A stretch of 26,652 bases of DNA, from assembly GCA_964511265.1 (NCBI GenBank), contig CAZEES010000015.1, positions 1-26,652 on the forward strand, given 5' to 3'. Source of the stretch: Nitrosopelagicus sp964511265. GTDB lineage: Archaea > Thermoproteota > Nitrososphaeria > Nitrososphaerales > Nitrosopumilaceae. Positions 8,291 through 15,253 of the stretch are shown piece after piece (the stretch's first letter is position 1; each line of letters begins with the position of its first letter). The translations under genes and the position numbers were made by a program. The notes beneath the pieces were generated by a model, which saw only the letters and a program-made list of their open reading frames with translations, had not been told where the DNA came from and ran no database searches.

Positions 8291-8296
8291 ATTTTT

Positions 8297-8665
8297 TCAC
8301 TTTTTTTTGTTATATTTAGTCCTTGCATCATCATAAGAGACTTCAAGTGCAACACCAATATTGTCAATGGCGAGATTTTTTTTGAATTCTTTTTGTTCTC
8401 TTTCACACATTTTTCTATACATATTCACTGCTGTAAATCTAGGATGCATTGCCTCAAATTCATCATCAGGCATATCAATGAATCCTCCCAATTCCACAAG
8501 TTTTTTTGAGTTTTGAGTTGCATCATCAAGAGTGATATGCAGATCATTTGAGATTTGGGATGTATTCATTCTACCATTAATTACAATATGCAAAAAGATT
8601 TTTGCTTGAATTTCTGTTAATTTAATTTCAGATACAAGAGTTTTTGTAATTTGTGAGAGTTCCAT
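8297..8665 (-). CDS. TrmB-like helix-turn-helix regulator
   Basis: A 122-residue protein with an N-terminal winged-helix domain of the TrmB/MarR type. The helix LTEIQAKIFLHIVINGRM is followed by TSQISNDLHITLDDATQNSKKLVELGGF, the usual scaffold, recognition helix and wing of TrmB-like DNA-binding domains. A charged helical tail (residues 75-122) could mediate dimer formation. There is no sugar-binding domain, so this is a short version. It lies between a two-TM protein gene (8 nt gap) and the Cys-motif gene (6 nt gap). An autoregulatory role at the divergent promoter at 8914-8984 is possible. Ligand and targets are unknown. Confidence 0.68.
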   Translation of the reverse strand: MELSQITKTLVSEIKLTEIQAKIFLHIVINGRMNTSQISNDLHITLDDATQNSKKLVELGGFIDMPDDEFEAMHPRFTAVNMYRKMCEREQKEFKKNLAIDNIGVALEVSYDDARTKYNKKK

Positions 8666-8673
8666 TGTACTAA

Positions 8674-8913
8674 CTATAATTCAAAATCATCTTTTGGCTT
8701 TTTAGTAAATTTCTTATTAACTATTTTAAATGAAATGCCTAATGTAATGAAATTTGTTATCAGTCCACCAACTGCACCATAAATCAAATCATCAGTTATA
8801 GTCCAAATACCAAAGAATACAATTAGTGTTGGGATAGTAATTATTAGTGCAATCAAGGAACCTTTGGTAATAAGATCCATTGTTGTGACTTTTTTTGTAG
8901 AGTTTTCAGTCAA
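8674..8913 (-). CDS. Small two-TM membrane protein
   Basis: A 79-residue product with two hydrophobic helices, about residues 16-36 and 45-65, and a Lys-rich C-terminal tail. The family is unknown. I accept TTG at 8913 as start because a TATA box at 8936-8944 is centred about 27 nt upstream; otherwise ATG 8880 would give 68 residues and still keep both helices. It is the first gene of the minus-strand four-gene group and is divergent from the membrane Hsp20-like gene, with which it shares a 71-nt promoter region. That suggests shared control. Confidence 0.6.
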   Translation of the reverse strand: MTENSTKKVTTMDLITKGSLIALIITIPTLIVFFGIWTITDDLIYGAVGGLITNFITLGISFKIVNKKFTKKPKDDFEL

Positions 8914-8935
8914 CAGTTACAGATAGGAGTCTGCC

Positions 8936-8961
8936 TATAAAAATCAAAGATGCTTTATATT
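8936..8961. promoter_or_regulatory. Back-to-back divergent promoter, two TATA boxes
   Basis: TATAAAAAT at 8936-8944, read on the minus strand, is about 27 nt from TTG 8913. TTTATATT at 8954-8961 on the plus strand is about 27 nt from TTG 8985. The two outward promoters are only about 10 nt apart and both appear to give leaderless transcripts beginning at TTG. Confidence 0.55.
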
Positions 8962-8984
8962 TGGTAAAACTAGTTTTGTGTATA

Positions 8985-9458
8985 TTGAGCAAATATGCAA
9001 ATGCAACACAACCAACTGAAAAATCACTAAATTATGTAATACCTATAATTTTACTAATTTTCTTTGGTTTGGTATATGCGATGTCATTACGAGCAGATAA
9101 TGGGTTTGTTAGTTTCATATTAATTGGAATTGCTTTAGTAACAATAGTTTACTGGACTAGAGTCATAAAGAGAATGGTTATGACTCAAAAACCAAAATTT
9201 ACAGCAAGAGAACAAGAATCAAAGAACTGGGTATATGATTTGATCAAAGGAGATAATGAAACAGTTTTCGTTGCAGAAGTTCCAGGTCCTGAGGATAAAA
9301 TTGCAGTTAGATTAATTGATGGAGTTTTATACATCAGAGGTTCACAGGGATTTTCAAAAGAAGTTCAAATTGAAGGTCCAAAAGAAATGGAAATAGGCGA
9401 TTTCAAATATAGAAATGGTGTATTAACATTAAGAATTAGAGTGTCAAAAGCTTTTTGA
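8985..9458 (+). CDS. Membrane-anchored Hsp20/CS-domain protein
   Basis: A protein of 157 residues from TTG 8985. Two adjacent TM helices (about residues 14-34 and 39-60) precede a cytosol- or surface-facing C-terminal beta-sandwich. This last domain (about 93-155) has the pattern of alpha-crystallin/Hsp20 or CS domains: AEVPGPEDKIAVRLIDGVLYIRG, then a short loop, then YRNGVLTLRIRV. That corresponds to the usual A-x-L-P-G, D-G-x-L-x-I and K-N-G-V-L-x-I motifs. An Hsp20 domain tethered to the membrane is unusual. An upstream in-frame TTG at 8961 overlaps the TATA box and is less likely; the first in-frame ATG (9081) would remove part of TM1. The end overlaps top6A tail-to-tail by 15 nt. A membrane-quality-control role is inference. 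Confidence 0.72.
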   Translation: MSKYANATQPTEKSLNYVIPIILLIFFGLVYAMSLRADNGFVSFILIGIALVTIVYWTRVIKRMVMTQKPKFTAREQESKNWVYDLIKGDNETVFVAEVPGPEDKIAVRLIDGVLYIRGSQGFSKEVQIEGPKEMEIGDFKYRNGVLTLRIRVSKAF

Positions 9459-10553
9459 TTCTTCTAATTTTTTAGGTAGATACTTTTCAGTAATATTTGT
9501 AAGACCATATTTAGAAAATGCTTCTAATTCTGCTTTTCTTTTAATTTTTATGAATACTTCAAGTTCTCGTTTCCATAACCCATCTTGGTATCTGGGATCT
9601 TTTAGTAAATCATAGCAACGTTTGATGTCAGATTCAGTCATTGGTATTGTAGGAAGTTTGAATTTATCAATGTCTGTGGCCCAAACACCCATCCATTTTG
9701 CATCAGGGACGGTTAGTCCTTTAAGATGTGCTGCATTTGCAGAACCAGATTTTATAACCATTGCAATGTGTTCTCCATACACATCACCGTCAGTTAGTAT
9801 TACAACAGGCAATCCCATTTCATCATGTAAACGCTTTAACAATGTTCTAGTTGAACGAGGAGCTTGACCACCAGTATTGATAATGATAGATTTGAATTTT
9901 TTATCAACTTGTTCTTCTACAAATCTAGTAAACAAACCACCTTTTTCTATAGCAATTACAAGTTCTGCACTAGTATCAACTAATTGTGAAGAAGTCATGC
10001 TTGGACCAATTGCATATCCATCAGGATGACTGGAAAGATTCTGCGTCTTCCCTTCATAGCCAGGAATTGTATACTCTATTGTCAAGTCACCAAAAATACT
10101 ACTTCGCTCTTCAGGAAATACATAGAAATCTTCTCTAGGTTGAGATAAGACTGCTTCTAGATCAACTATAATATTATCAGATTCTCCTTGGTCTTCAAAA
10201 TCTACTGCAAATGCTTGAGAAGAATAGTAAACATCTCGAAGAGTGGATGATTTTTTTTCATGTGTTAATTTGTTAGCAAAAAATGCGAGCCATAACAATT
10301 GAGTAAATGAACGTAATTGAGAACTATTTTTTGCACTCCTAAGAGAAGTATTAGTTCCAAGGACATACTGTCTTAGTTTTTTATCATAAATTATGTTGCT
10401 AATGGAACGATTTGGGATTGAGAATTTTGGGAATTCACCATTTTCAAGATCTTCATAGACTTGTGCACCATGGCTTTTGAGAAGATTAATCAAATTTTTT
10501 GATTTATCAATTTTCTCTTTTTTAGTTTGTTTTTTAGTTTGTTTTTTAGCCAT
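9444..10553 (-). CDS. top6A: DNA topoisomerase VI subunit A
   Basis: Catalytic subunit of the type IIB topoisomerase, homologous to Spo11; with subunit B it forms an A2B2 enzyme that relaxes and decatenates DNA. 369 residues is normal. The 5Y-CAP domain holds the active Tyr in STLRDVYYSS (likely Tyr110, by comparison with the RExFY pattern of Spo11). The Toprim domain has Glu203 in VIAIEKGG and the Asp pair at 255 and 257 in TDGDVYG, where most homologues read DGDPYG. A Lys-rich N-terminal tail is built from a short tandem repeat. Start ATG 10553 overlaps the end of top6B by 8 nt, so the subunits are translationally coupled. Confidence 0.96.
   Translation of the reverse strand: MAKKQTKKQTKKEKIDKSKNLINLLKSHGAQVYEDLENGEFPKFSIPNRSISNIIYDKKLRQYVLGTNTSLRSAKNSSQLRSFTQLLWLAFFANKLTHEKKSSTLRDVYYSSQAFAVDFEDQGESDNIIVDLEAVLSQPREDFYVFPEERSSIFGDLTIEYTIPGYEGKTQNLSSHPDGYAIGPSMTSSQLVDTSAELVIAIEKGGLFTRFVEEQVDKKFKSIIINTGGQAPRSTRTLLKRLHDEMGLPVVILTDGDVYGEHIAMVIKSGSANAAHLKGLTVPDAKWMGVWATDIDKFKLPTIPMTESDIKRCYDLLKDPRYQDGLWKRELEVFIKIKRKAELEAFSKYGLTNITEKYLPKKLEESKSF
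10521..10544 (-). repeat. Two tandem 12-nt repeats in the top6A N-terminus
   Basis: Two perfect copies of a 12-nt unit encode a repeated Lys-Lys-Gln-Thr tail at the start of Topo VI A. Slippage could lengthen or shorten this basic tail in related strains. Confidence 0.7.
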
Positions 10554-12414
10554 TCTTTTCTACCTCTTTATTTTCATCAGTATTAGGTATTGTAGTTTCT
10601 TCTTTAATCATTTTTTTATAGTTTGGTTCTTTTTTATTTCCCGATAATTCAGTACAGAATTGTGCAACAAGTGGTAAATATTTTGAATATAGATTTGCAC
10701 GTTTTTTTGCCATTTCAGCTTGACCTTTTTTAGACATGTATCCAGATAGTTTTCTAGACAAGAATTGTAGTGCTAGACGAAGTTCTTTTTCAATTTCTGG
10801 TCTATCTGCAACATTTTCTTTTCCAACGGTTTTGTATGGAACCCTAGTTGAGCATATATGAGAAACTACAATCAAAGGTGCAGAATCATTTTTCACTTTG
10901 TAGCGATTCCAATCTGTGTCTTTAACAACTTTTAGTACAACATCACTACCTTCATCATATAACAACGGAATTCTATTAGCAAATCGGTATACAGTAGTTC
11001 CACGTGACTGAATATTTCCTCCATAAGCAATTCCCATTTCTATAACAAATGGAAATCCAGAATATGCAGATGCAGTTCTTTGAACTACTGCCATAAAATC
11101 AGGTTCAAATCTTCTTTCAATTCCTTTTTCTAAAGGCAATTCACCTAAAGGTGCCAGACATGTTGGATCAGGAGATCTGAAACCCTCGTAAGTTTGTAAT
11201 GCATCACTTAATTTTACTAATTCCTGATCAGACATATTTCCAACTCTAGTTTCAGGTTTGAATTTTGCAAATTTACAGAATTCTAATGCTGCAGTTGGAC
11301 CTACTCTTTGAAATCTTTTATTTAGAAAGTGGGTTAAAGATTCACCTTGAACAGTATTCGCCAATTGTTTGTAGTAAGGACTTTCAACGTCCATGTCTGT
11401 TACGAGAGTTTGAGAAGTACTATAATCCCAATAAACTAATTTATTATTTCGAAGATCAACATCTTCAATTCTAATTCTTTGGAGTTTTTCAAAATCAGCT
11501 TCAAGAAATGACATTAATGCTATCACAACTCGTACAGGTCTTGTTAATGACTTCCATTTTTTTTCAGTCTTTTTCATAATGTCACTATAGTTTAATTTCT
11601 TTTTTGAGATTCCTAGTTCTTTTCTAATTTTTTCAATCATTTTATCATCAACATTTGGGATTTGATAATGTGTGTCAACAAGCATACGACGGATTGTTTC
11701 CACATCAATTCCATATGGATGAGGAGCAATGATTGTAGGCGCAGGAGGCATGTTACGAATGATTGCTTTATGATTAAATTTTTCACCTTTAGGATCATCA
11801 AATGTTATTGTTGCATAAGGAGTAATCAGAGAAGTTTGATATACATAATCACGAATCTTTGTTCCTGCTTTTGCATAATCACCTTCTAGACAAATACTGA
11901 CACTCAAACCTTGTTCAGAACTAGGTTTTTCGGCTTTTTTTAGTATAACCGGTTTATTTTTCTGAATATCCAGAAGCATTTCATAGTCAAAACGAGTTTT
12001 ACCATCAGCATTACTTTTAACTTTAACAGCTTTGTTAGTTGTGATTTGACCGTAAAGAATTGCCATGGTTGCACCTAGACCAAACATTCCACGAGCTTGT
12101 TTTAAACCAAATTTAGAACCATAAAGAACAGTTCCAAATGCCAAAGGAACATGTTTTGACGGAATGCCAGGACCATTATCTTTTACAGTCAGAATATACT
12201 GTTTCGGGTCAGGTTTGTCTGGTTCTACAGCTTTGATTGTCATGTGAATATTTGGTAGAATGCCACTATGATCACATGCATCTAGAGAGTTTTCTACAAA
12301 CTCACGTACTGCAGTGTATAAAGAACGAGTAGGATTGCTAAAACCAGCTAAATCACGATTACGATAAAAGAACTCACTAGGAGAGATTTGGTTAAATTGT
12401 TCATTAGAAGACAT
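10546..12414 (-). CDS. top6B: DNA topoisomerase VI subunit B
   Basis: ATPase subunit of Topo VI, 622 residues. ATP binding dimerises the B subunits and drives strand passage. The GHKL ATPase motifs are in order: the N-box REFVENSLDA at 37-46, G1 DNGPGI at 79-84 and G2 GMFGLGATMA at 109-118. The H2TH region and a transducer domain follow. The transducer's Lys loop is expected near residue 440, where RGTTVYRFANRIPLLYD is the typical stretch. Start ATG 12414 overlaps the upstream KH gene by 11 nt, and the stop overlaps top6A. The tail after about residue 590 is acidic and Lys-rich and probably disordered. Confidence 0.96.
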   Translation of the reverse strand: MSSNEQFNQISPSEFFYRNRDLAGFSNPTRSLYTAVREFVENSLDACDHSGILPNIHMTIKAVEPDKPDPKQYILTVKDNGPGIPSKHVPLAFGTVLYGSKFGLKQARGMFGLGATMAILYGQITTNKAVKVKSNADGKTRFDYEMLLDIQKNKPVILKKAEKPSSEQGLSVSICLEGDYAKAGTKIRDYVYQTSLITPYATITFDDPKGEKFNHKAIIRNMPPAPTIIAPHPYGIDVETIRRMLVDTHYQIPNVDDKMIEKIRKELGISKKKLNYSDIMKKTEKKWKSLTRPVRVVIALMSFLEADFEKLQRIRIEDVDLRNNKLVYWDYSTSQTLVTDMDVESPYYKQLANTVQGESLTHFLNKRFQRVGPTAALEFCKFAKFKPETRVGNMSDQELVKLSDALQTYEGFRSPDPTCLAPLGELPLEKGIERRFEPDFMAVVQRTASAYSGFPFVIEMGIAYGGNIQSRGTTVYRFANRIPLLYDEGSDVVLKVVKDTDWNRYKVKNDSAPLIVVSHICSTRVPYKTVGKENVADRPEIEKELRLALQFLSRKLSGYMSKKGQAEMAKKRANLYSKYLPLVAQFCTELSGNKKEPNYKKMIKEETTIPNTDENKEVEKNG

Positions 12415-12973
12415 CTTGATTTTCCCACAAAAGTGCTTTTTCAGCTTTTTCTCTTCTTCTTGCAGCTTCTAGTTTACTGTAAACAGGACCATGCATACTT
12501 CCACTTGATAATGAGGATATTGCATCAACTGCCAATCTTAATTGGTTAGGCTCTCCAATAATTCCAACAGTTCTACCGTAAACAGAAATTGTAGCACCAG
12601 TTAGATTTTCCATGTTTAATCTAGCAGTTCCATTTTCACCGATGATTCTTCCTTTAATTCGTTCAATTTGATCAGGTGACTTTCCACCAAATTCCCGTAA
12701 ATCAATTAAATGTAAACTATTTTCTCCACGTAACAGTCGAAGTGAATTTTCTGGTGAGAAACCTCTACCAATTGCACTAACAATTTCAACAGCCTTGAAT
12801 GGACTAATGTTTCCATCTATTTTATCACTAGTAATCATCACTTCCCCTGTTTCACTATCTATATTCAGATCAACATGGCATTTTTTTTCAATACGATGTT
12901 TAGTTTTACCAGATTTTCCAATAATAACACCTATTCTTTCTATTGGAATTCTAATTAATTTTTCAAAGCTCAT
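12404..12973 (-). CDS. KH-domain RNA-binding protein (Dim2/Pno1/Krr1-like)
   Basis: A 189-residue archaeal homologue of the eukaryotic small-subunit assembly factor Pno1/Dim2. It carries two KH domains: the first has the GKSG loop in IGVIIGKSGKTKHRIE (about 15-30), the second the GENG loop in IKGRIIGENGTARLNMEN (about 106-123). The PVYSKLEAARRR tail is typical. In eukaryotes this protein contacts the 3' end of pre-18S rRNA; in archaea it is thought to help mature 16S rRNA, possibly with aIF2-alpha. It overlaps rio1 by 4 nt upstream and top6B by 11 nt downstream. The neighbourhood with RIO1, another 40S/30S maturation factor, agrees with this role. Confidence 0.9.
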   Translation of the reverse strand: MSFEKLIRIPIERIGVIIGKSGKTKHRIEKKCHVDLNIDSETGEVMITSDKIDGNISPFKAVEIVSAIGRGFSPENSLRLLRGENSLHLIDLREFGGKSPDQIERIKGRIIGENGTARLNMENLTGATISVYGRTVGIIGEPNQLRLAVDAISSLSSGSMHGPVYSKLEAARRREKAEKALLWENQDVF

Positions 12974-13749
12974 TTTGTTATCCTTTCAAGAATATCAGCA
13001 GGGTTTTCTACTGTTAATCCTCGTTTTACAAAGAAGTTGGTTATGTTATTAATGTCTCTTTTTAAAAAGTTCATGGTATTGGGATGTGTTATATCAACTG
13101 CAGACCCCAAATCAAACAATTTTAGACCATTTTTGGTTTTGAATATATTATATTCTGAAAAATCACCATGAACCAATTTTGCCTTTTTGAACAAGTCAGA
13201 GATTAGAGCAATAGATTGAAAATAGTCATCTTCATCAACTACAGATTCTAGTAGAGTGTTTTCTGGTTTTCCACCATTTCCCTCAAAGTCCATAATCAAG
13301 ATATTTTTTGATACATGTCGAGGTGTGACCACAGAAATTCCACAATTATAACATTTTGAGATATTTTGGAATTCTTTTTTGGCCCAGAGATAGACAATAT
13401 TTTTTGTTCCTTTTTTAACATTGGTGAATCTGGGATCTCCGGCAAGATATTGGCTTCTTCGTTTAAAATTAGATGTTGTTACAAGATATATTTTTAATGC
13501 GATGTCATTATCTTCAGGATCTTTTGCCCAAAATACAACAGATTCTTTTCCAGCTTTGACAACCCCATTCACATAAGAAATTATTTTAGAATTTATTAGA
13601 TCATACAATTGCAAAACAGTGATTTTATCTAAGACTTCATTGACTACTTTATTTTTTTTAAATCCATCATCTAGAGTCTTCTTTTTTTTCTTTTGTTCTA
13701 GTTTAGATTTTATCTTTAATTCAATTTTTTTTTCAGAATTATCAGACAT
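12970..13749 (-). CDS. rio1: RIO1-type serine kinase/ATPase
   Basis: An atypical protein kinase needed in eukaryotes for late 40S subunit maturation and presumed to act on the 30S subunit in archaea. The 259 residues contain the glycine-poor nucleotide-binding stretch KAGKESVVFWA (66-75), the ATP-contacting Lys86 in IALKIY, the RIO-specific KRRSQYLAGDPRF segment (96-108), the catalytic loop HGDFSEYNIF (194-203, Asp196 and Asn201) and the metal-binding LFDLGSA (Asp213). The Cys pair CYNC at 133-136 is unusual at this position. A TATA box about 26 nt upstream supports ATG 13749 as a leaderless start. It overlaps the KH gene by 4 nt. Confidence 0.94.
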   Translation of the reverse strand: MSDNSEKKIELKIKSKLEQKKKKKTLDDGFKKNKVVNEVLDKITVLQLYDLINSKIISYVNGVVKAGKESVVFWAKDPEDNDIALKIYLVTTSNFKRRSQYLAGDPRFTNVKKGTKNIVYLWAKKEFQNISKCYNCGISVVTPRHVSKNILIMDFEGNGGKPENTLLESVVDEDDYFQSIALISDLFKKAKLVHGDFSEYNIFKTKNGLKLFDLGSAVDITHPNTMNFLKRDINNITNFFVKRGLTVENPADILERITK

Positions 13750-13770
13750 ACCTTATATCATATCTACAAA

Positions 13771-13778
13771 TAATAAAT
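13771..13778 (-). promoter_or_regulatory. TATA box for the rio1-KH-top6BA operon
   Basis: ATTTATTA (minus strand) centred about 26 nt before ATG 13749. It gives the four-gene set its own leaderless promoter even though aIF1A lies just 40 nt upstream. Confidence 0.5.
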
Positions 13779-13789
13779 CATTTATGAGA

Positions 13790-14101
13790 TCAAAAGTCTT
13801 TTGGAATATGATCATTATCTTTTAACCAGTCTACCTGAGGTAAAGTAAATCTCCAAACTATGTCTCCACGTTCATCTTGTTTAAAATCCCAAGGTGCAAT
13901 TACTACAACATCATTATCTCTAATCCAAATTCTTCGTTTTAATTTTCCACGAATTCTTCCTCTTCTTGTTATGTCATCAGTACATTTGACAAGAACTTGA
14001 TCACTTCCTAAAAGTTTGATGACTCGACCATACATCTCTCCTTCTTCAGCTAATCTAATCTCTTTTAGTGCACTTTCATTGAGTACTTTACGTTTTCCCA
14101 C
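13790..14101 (-). CDS. Translation initiation factor aIF-1A
   Basis: A 103-residue S1/OB-fold protein that binds the A site of the 30S subunit during initiation, the homologue of eIF1A and bacterial IF1. The core runs from GEMYGRVIKLLGSDQVLVKC through GRIRGKLKRRIWIRDNDVVVIAPWDF, typical of the eIF1A OB fold. DIVWRF and a C-terminal charged tail follow. The start is GTG 14101, supported by a TATA box centred about 26 nt upstream and by the expected MGKRKV beginning. No ATG is available near. The adjacent RIO1, KH and aIF2-beta genes place it in an initiation and small-subunit maturation cluster. Confidence 0.94.
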   Translation of the reverse strand: MGKRKVLNESALKEIRLAEEGEMYGRVIKLLGSDQVLVKCTDDITRRGRIRGKLKRRIWIRDNDVVVIAPWDFKQDERGDIVWRFTLPQVDWLKDNDHIPKDF

Positions 14102-14122
14102 GTAAAAGATATGTAAATTTTG

Positions 14123-14130
14123 TATATAAT
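14123..14130 (-). promoter_or_regulatory. TATA box for aIF-1A
   Basis: ATTATATA on the minus strand, centred 25.5 nt before the GTG start at 14101. It is one of the best-matching boxes in the window. Confidence 0.6.
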
Positions 14131-14137
14131 TGTGGTG

Positions 14138-14434
14138 TTACATTTTAAAGACAATTAGAAATGGAATACCATCTATTCTTCGTATGCTTCGTTCAGACCC
14201 AATTCCCAAACTTGTTGCTAAGGAAATTGTTTTTTCACCAACCATATTAATAGAGTTACATTTTTCTAACAAGCCTTTTGCTTCGTGTTCATCAACATCT
14301 CTTTCAGCATAATAATTGGGATTGATTTTGATTTTTGTATTTCCATCATGAAGGGTTTTATCAACCAACTCAGGATCACAGATGTTTAACATTAGATTGC
14401 CGCTTGCGCTAATAACTTTTGTAGAATAAAGCAT
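14138..14434 (-). CDS. DUF424 family protein
   Basis: A 98-residue archaeal protein recognised as DUF424. The diagnostic parts are CDPELVDKTL, the NPNYYAERDVDEHEAKGLLEKC segment with its conserved Tyr-Tyr, and NMVGEKTISLATSLGIGSERSIRRIDGIPFL at the C-terminus. The family is widespread in archaea and often near translation genes, but its biochemical role is not established to my knowledge. Its start shares one base with the stop of aIF2-beta, so translation is coupled. That supports a translation-linked function. Confidence 0.82.
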   Translation of the reverse strand: MLYSTKVISASGNLMLNICDPELVDKTLHDGNTKIKINPNYYAERDVDEHEAKGLLEKCNSINMVGEKTISLATSLGIGSERSIRRIDGIPFLIVFKM

Positions 14435-14853
14435 TATGCATATTTACCTTTAATTGTAGATTTTGCTCCACATGCCTCACAGATTAGAAAAGAAATCCTA
14501 TTTTCTTTTTCTACTTTAGTATCAGGACTTTGACATGTTGGACATTCTACATAATCTTTCAGATATATTCCAAATAATCTAGTGAAATCATCAGGATCAC
14601 GCTTACCAACAAAAATTGCTTTGTCACCTACACGATCAGCAGGTACAGCAAATTCTTTTGATAAATACTGTAAGATAATGTTAGGTTCTCGTCTTAGTGC
14701 TTTTGGAAAGTCTGCAAAGTTTCTAAGAATTGTTTTTTTTCCTTCCCAAGTAATATCAATTGGTGGCAATTCAAAACGTTTACCAGATGATGATGTGTTT
14801 GAAATATTTTTTTCAATTCTTTTTAGTAAATTTTCATAATCAGATTTAGTCAT
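14434..14853 (-). CDS. Translation initiation factor aIF-2 subunit beta
   Basis: Beta subunit of the heterotrimer that delivers initiator tRNA to the 30S subunit, 139 residues as usual in archaea. An N-terminal helix (YENLLKRIEKNI) contacts the gamma subunit. The central alpha-beta domain carries RREPNIILQYLSKEF. The C-terminal zinc ribbon has Cys104, Cys107, Cys125 and Cys128. The start ATG 14853 has a TATA-like box centred about 26 nt upstream. It is coupled to the DUF424 gene by a one-base overlap. Confidence 0.95.
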   Translation of the reverse strand: MTKSDYENLLKRIEKNISNTSSSGKRFELPPIDITWEGKKTILRNFADFPKALRREPNIILQYLSKEFAVPADRVGDKAIFVGKRDPDDFTRLFGIYLKDYVECPTCQSPDTKVEKENRISFLICEACGAKSTIKGKYA

Positions 14854-14875
14854 AACTAATATTGGTTCAAATCCC

Positions 14876-14881
14876 CTATAT
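14876..14881 (-). promoter_or_regulatory. TATA-like box for aIF-2 beta
   Basis: ATATAG (minus strand) centred about 26 nt before the start codon, inside the 56-nt gap to the 47-residue zinc-protein gene. Confidence 0.4.
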
Positions 14882-14909
14882 GGGTTTAGTTAGAAAAAGG
14901 AAAGTGCGT

Positions 14910-15053
14910 CTAAGGTTTACCTATTCGGAAAACTTTAGTTCCGCATTCACCACATACGCCTTTTACAGCGGGACGTCCATTTTTCAATTTAGTCTCTTCT
15001 GGGTTTTGAATTTCTCTTTTTTGTCTGCATTTTACGCAATATGCTTCAGTCAT
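14910..15053 (-). CDS. DUF5679-like 47-residue zinc protein
   Basis: A very short gene read from ATG 15053 to TAG at 14910-14912. The product begins MTEAYCVKCRQKREIQNPEE and ends in a Cys pair context (VCGECGTKVFRIGKP). Four Cys in two CxxC pairs (residues 6, 9, 34, 37) form a zinc ribbon, and the KNGRPAVKG centre between them is highly characteristic of DUF5679. These proteins are conserved in many archaea and some bacteria, with no proven role that I know of. It is the gene upstream of aIF2-beta on the same strand, 56 nt away. No gene on the plus strand competes for this stretch. Confidence 0.82.
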   Translation of the reverse strand: MTEAYCVKCRQKREIQNPEETKLKNGRPAVKGVCGECGTKVFRIGKP

Positions 15054-15253
15054 ATATAAAATCCAAAACAATCTTCTATTTGAAAAGAGAATGTGAATAT
15101 TATTTCACTTTAGGCTAGAACTGATGTATTTTTTTTATAAACTAATTTGCAAATTTTTCTAAATTTGATCAAAAATCTTGTATTTTTTAGACTTTGAGAG
15201 AAATTCATACAAAATAGATCAGTATTATAATGATCAAAAATTGGAGAAGAGAT
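15054..15253. other. 200-nt AT-rich divergent intergenic region
   Basis: Between the zinc-protein gene and the single-TM gene, no gene is visible. It holds a 5-bp inverted repeat GTGAA-6 nt-TTCAC at 15093-15108 and a perfect 12-bp palindrome AATTTGCAAATT at 15144-15155. It also holds two copies of TGATCAAAAAT (15167-15177 and 15231-15241) and several TATA-like stretches. These could be operators but could also arise by chance in such AT-rich sequence. Confidence 0.4.

Noticed and set aside
13676..13705. Poly-T/TTTTTTC-rich stretch as a terminator
   Set aside because: On the coding strand it is an A-rich run encoding the Lys-rich N-terminus of RIO1.
14854..14909. GGTTCAAATCC, resembling a tRNA T-loop, upstream of the aIF2-beta gene
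   Set aside because: The flanking 5-bp stem does not pair and no acceptor or anticodon stem fits in the gap between the two genes.
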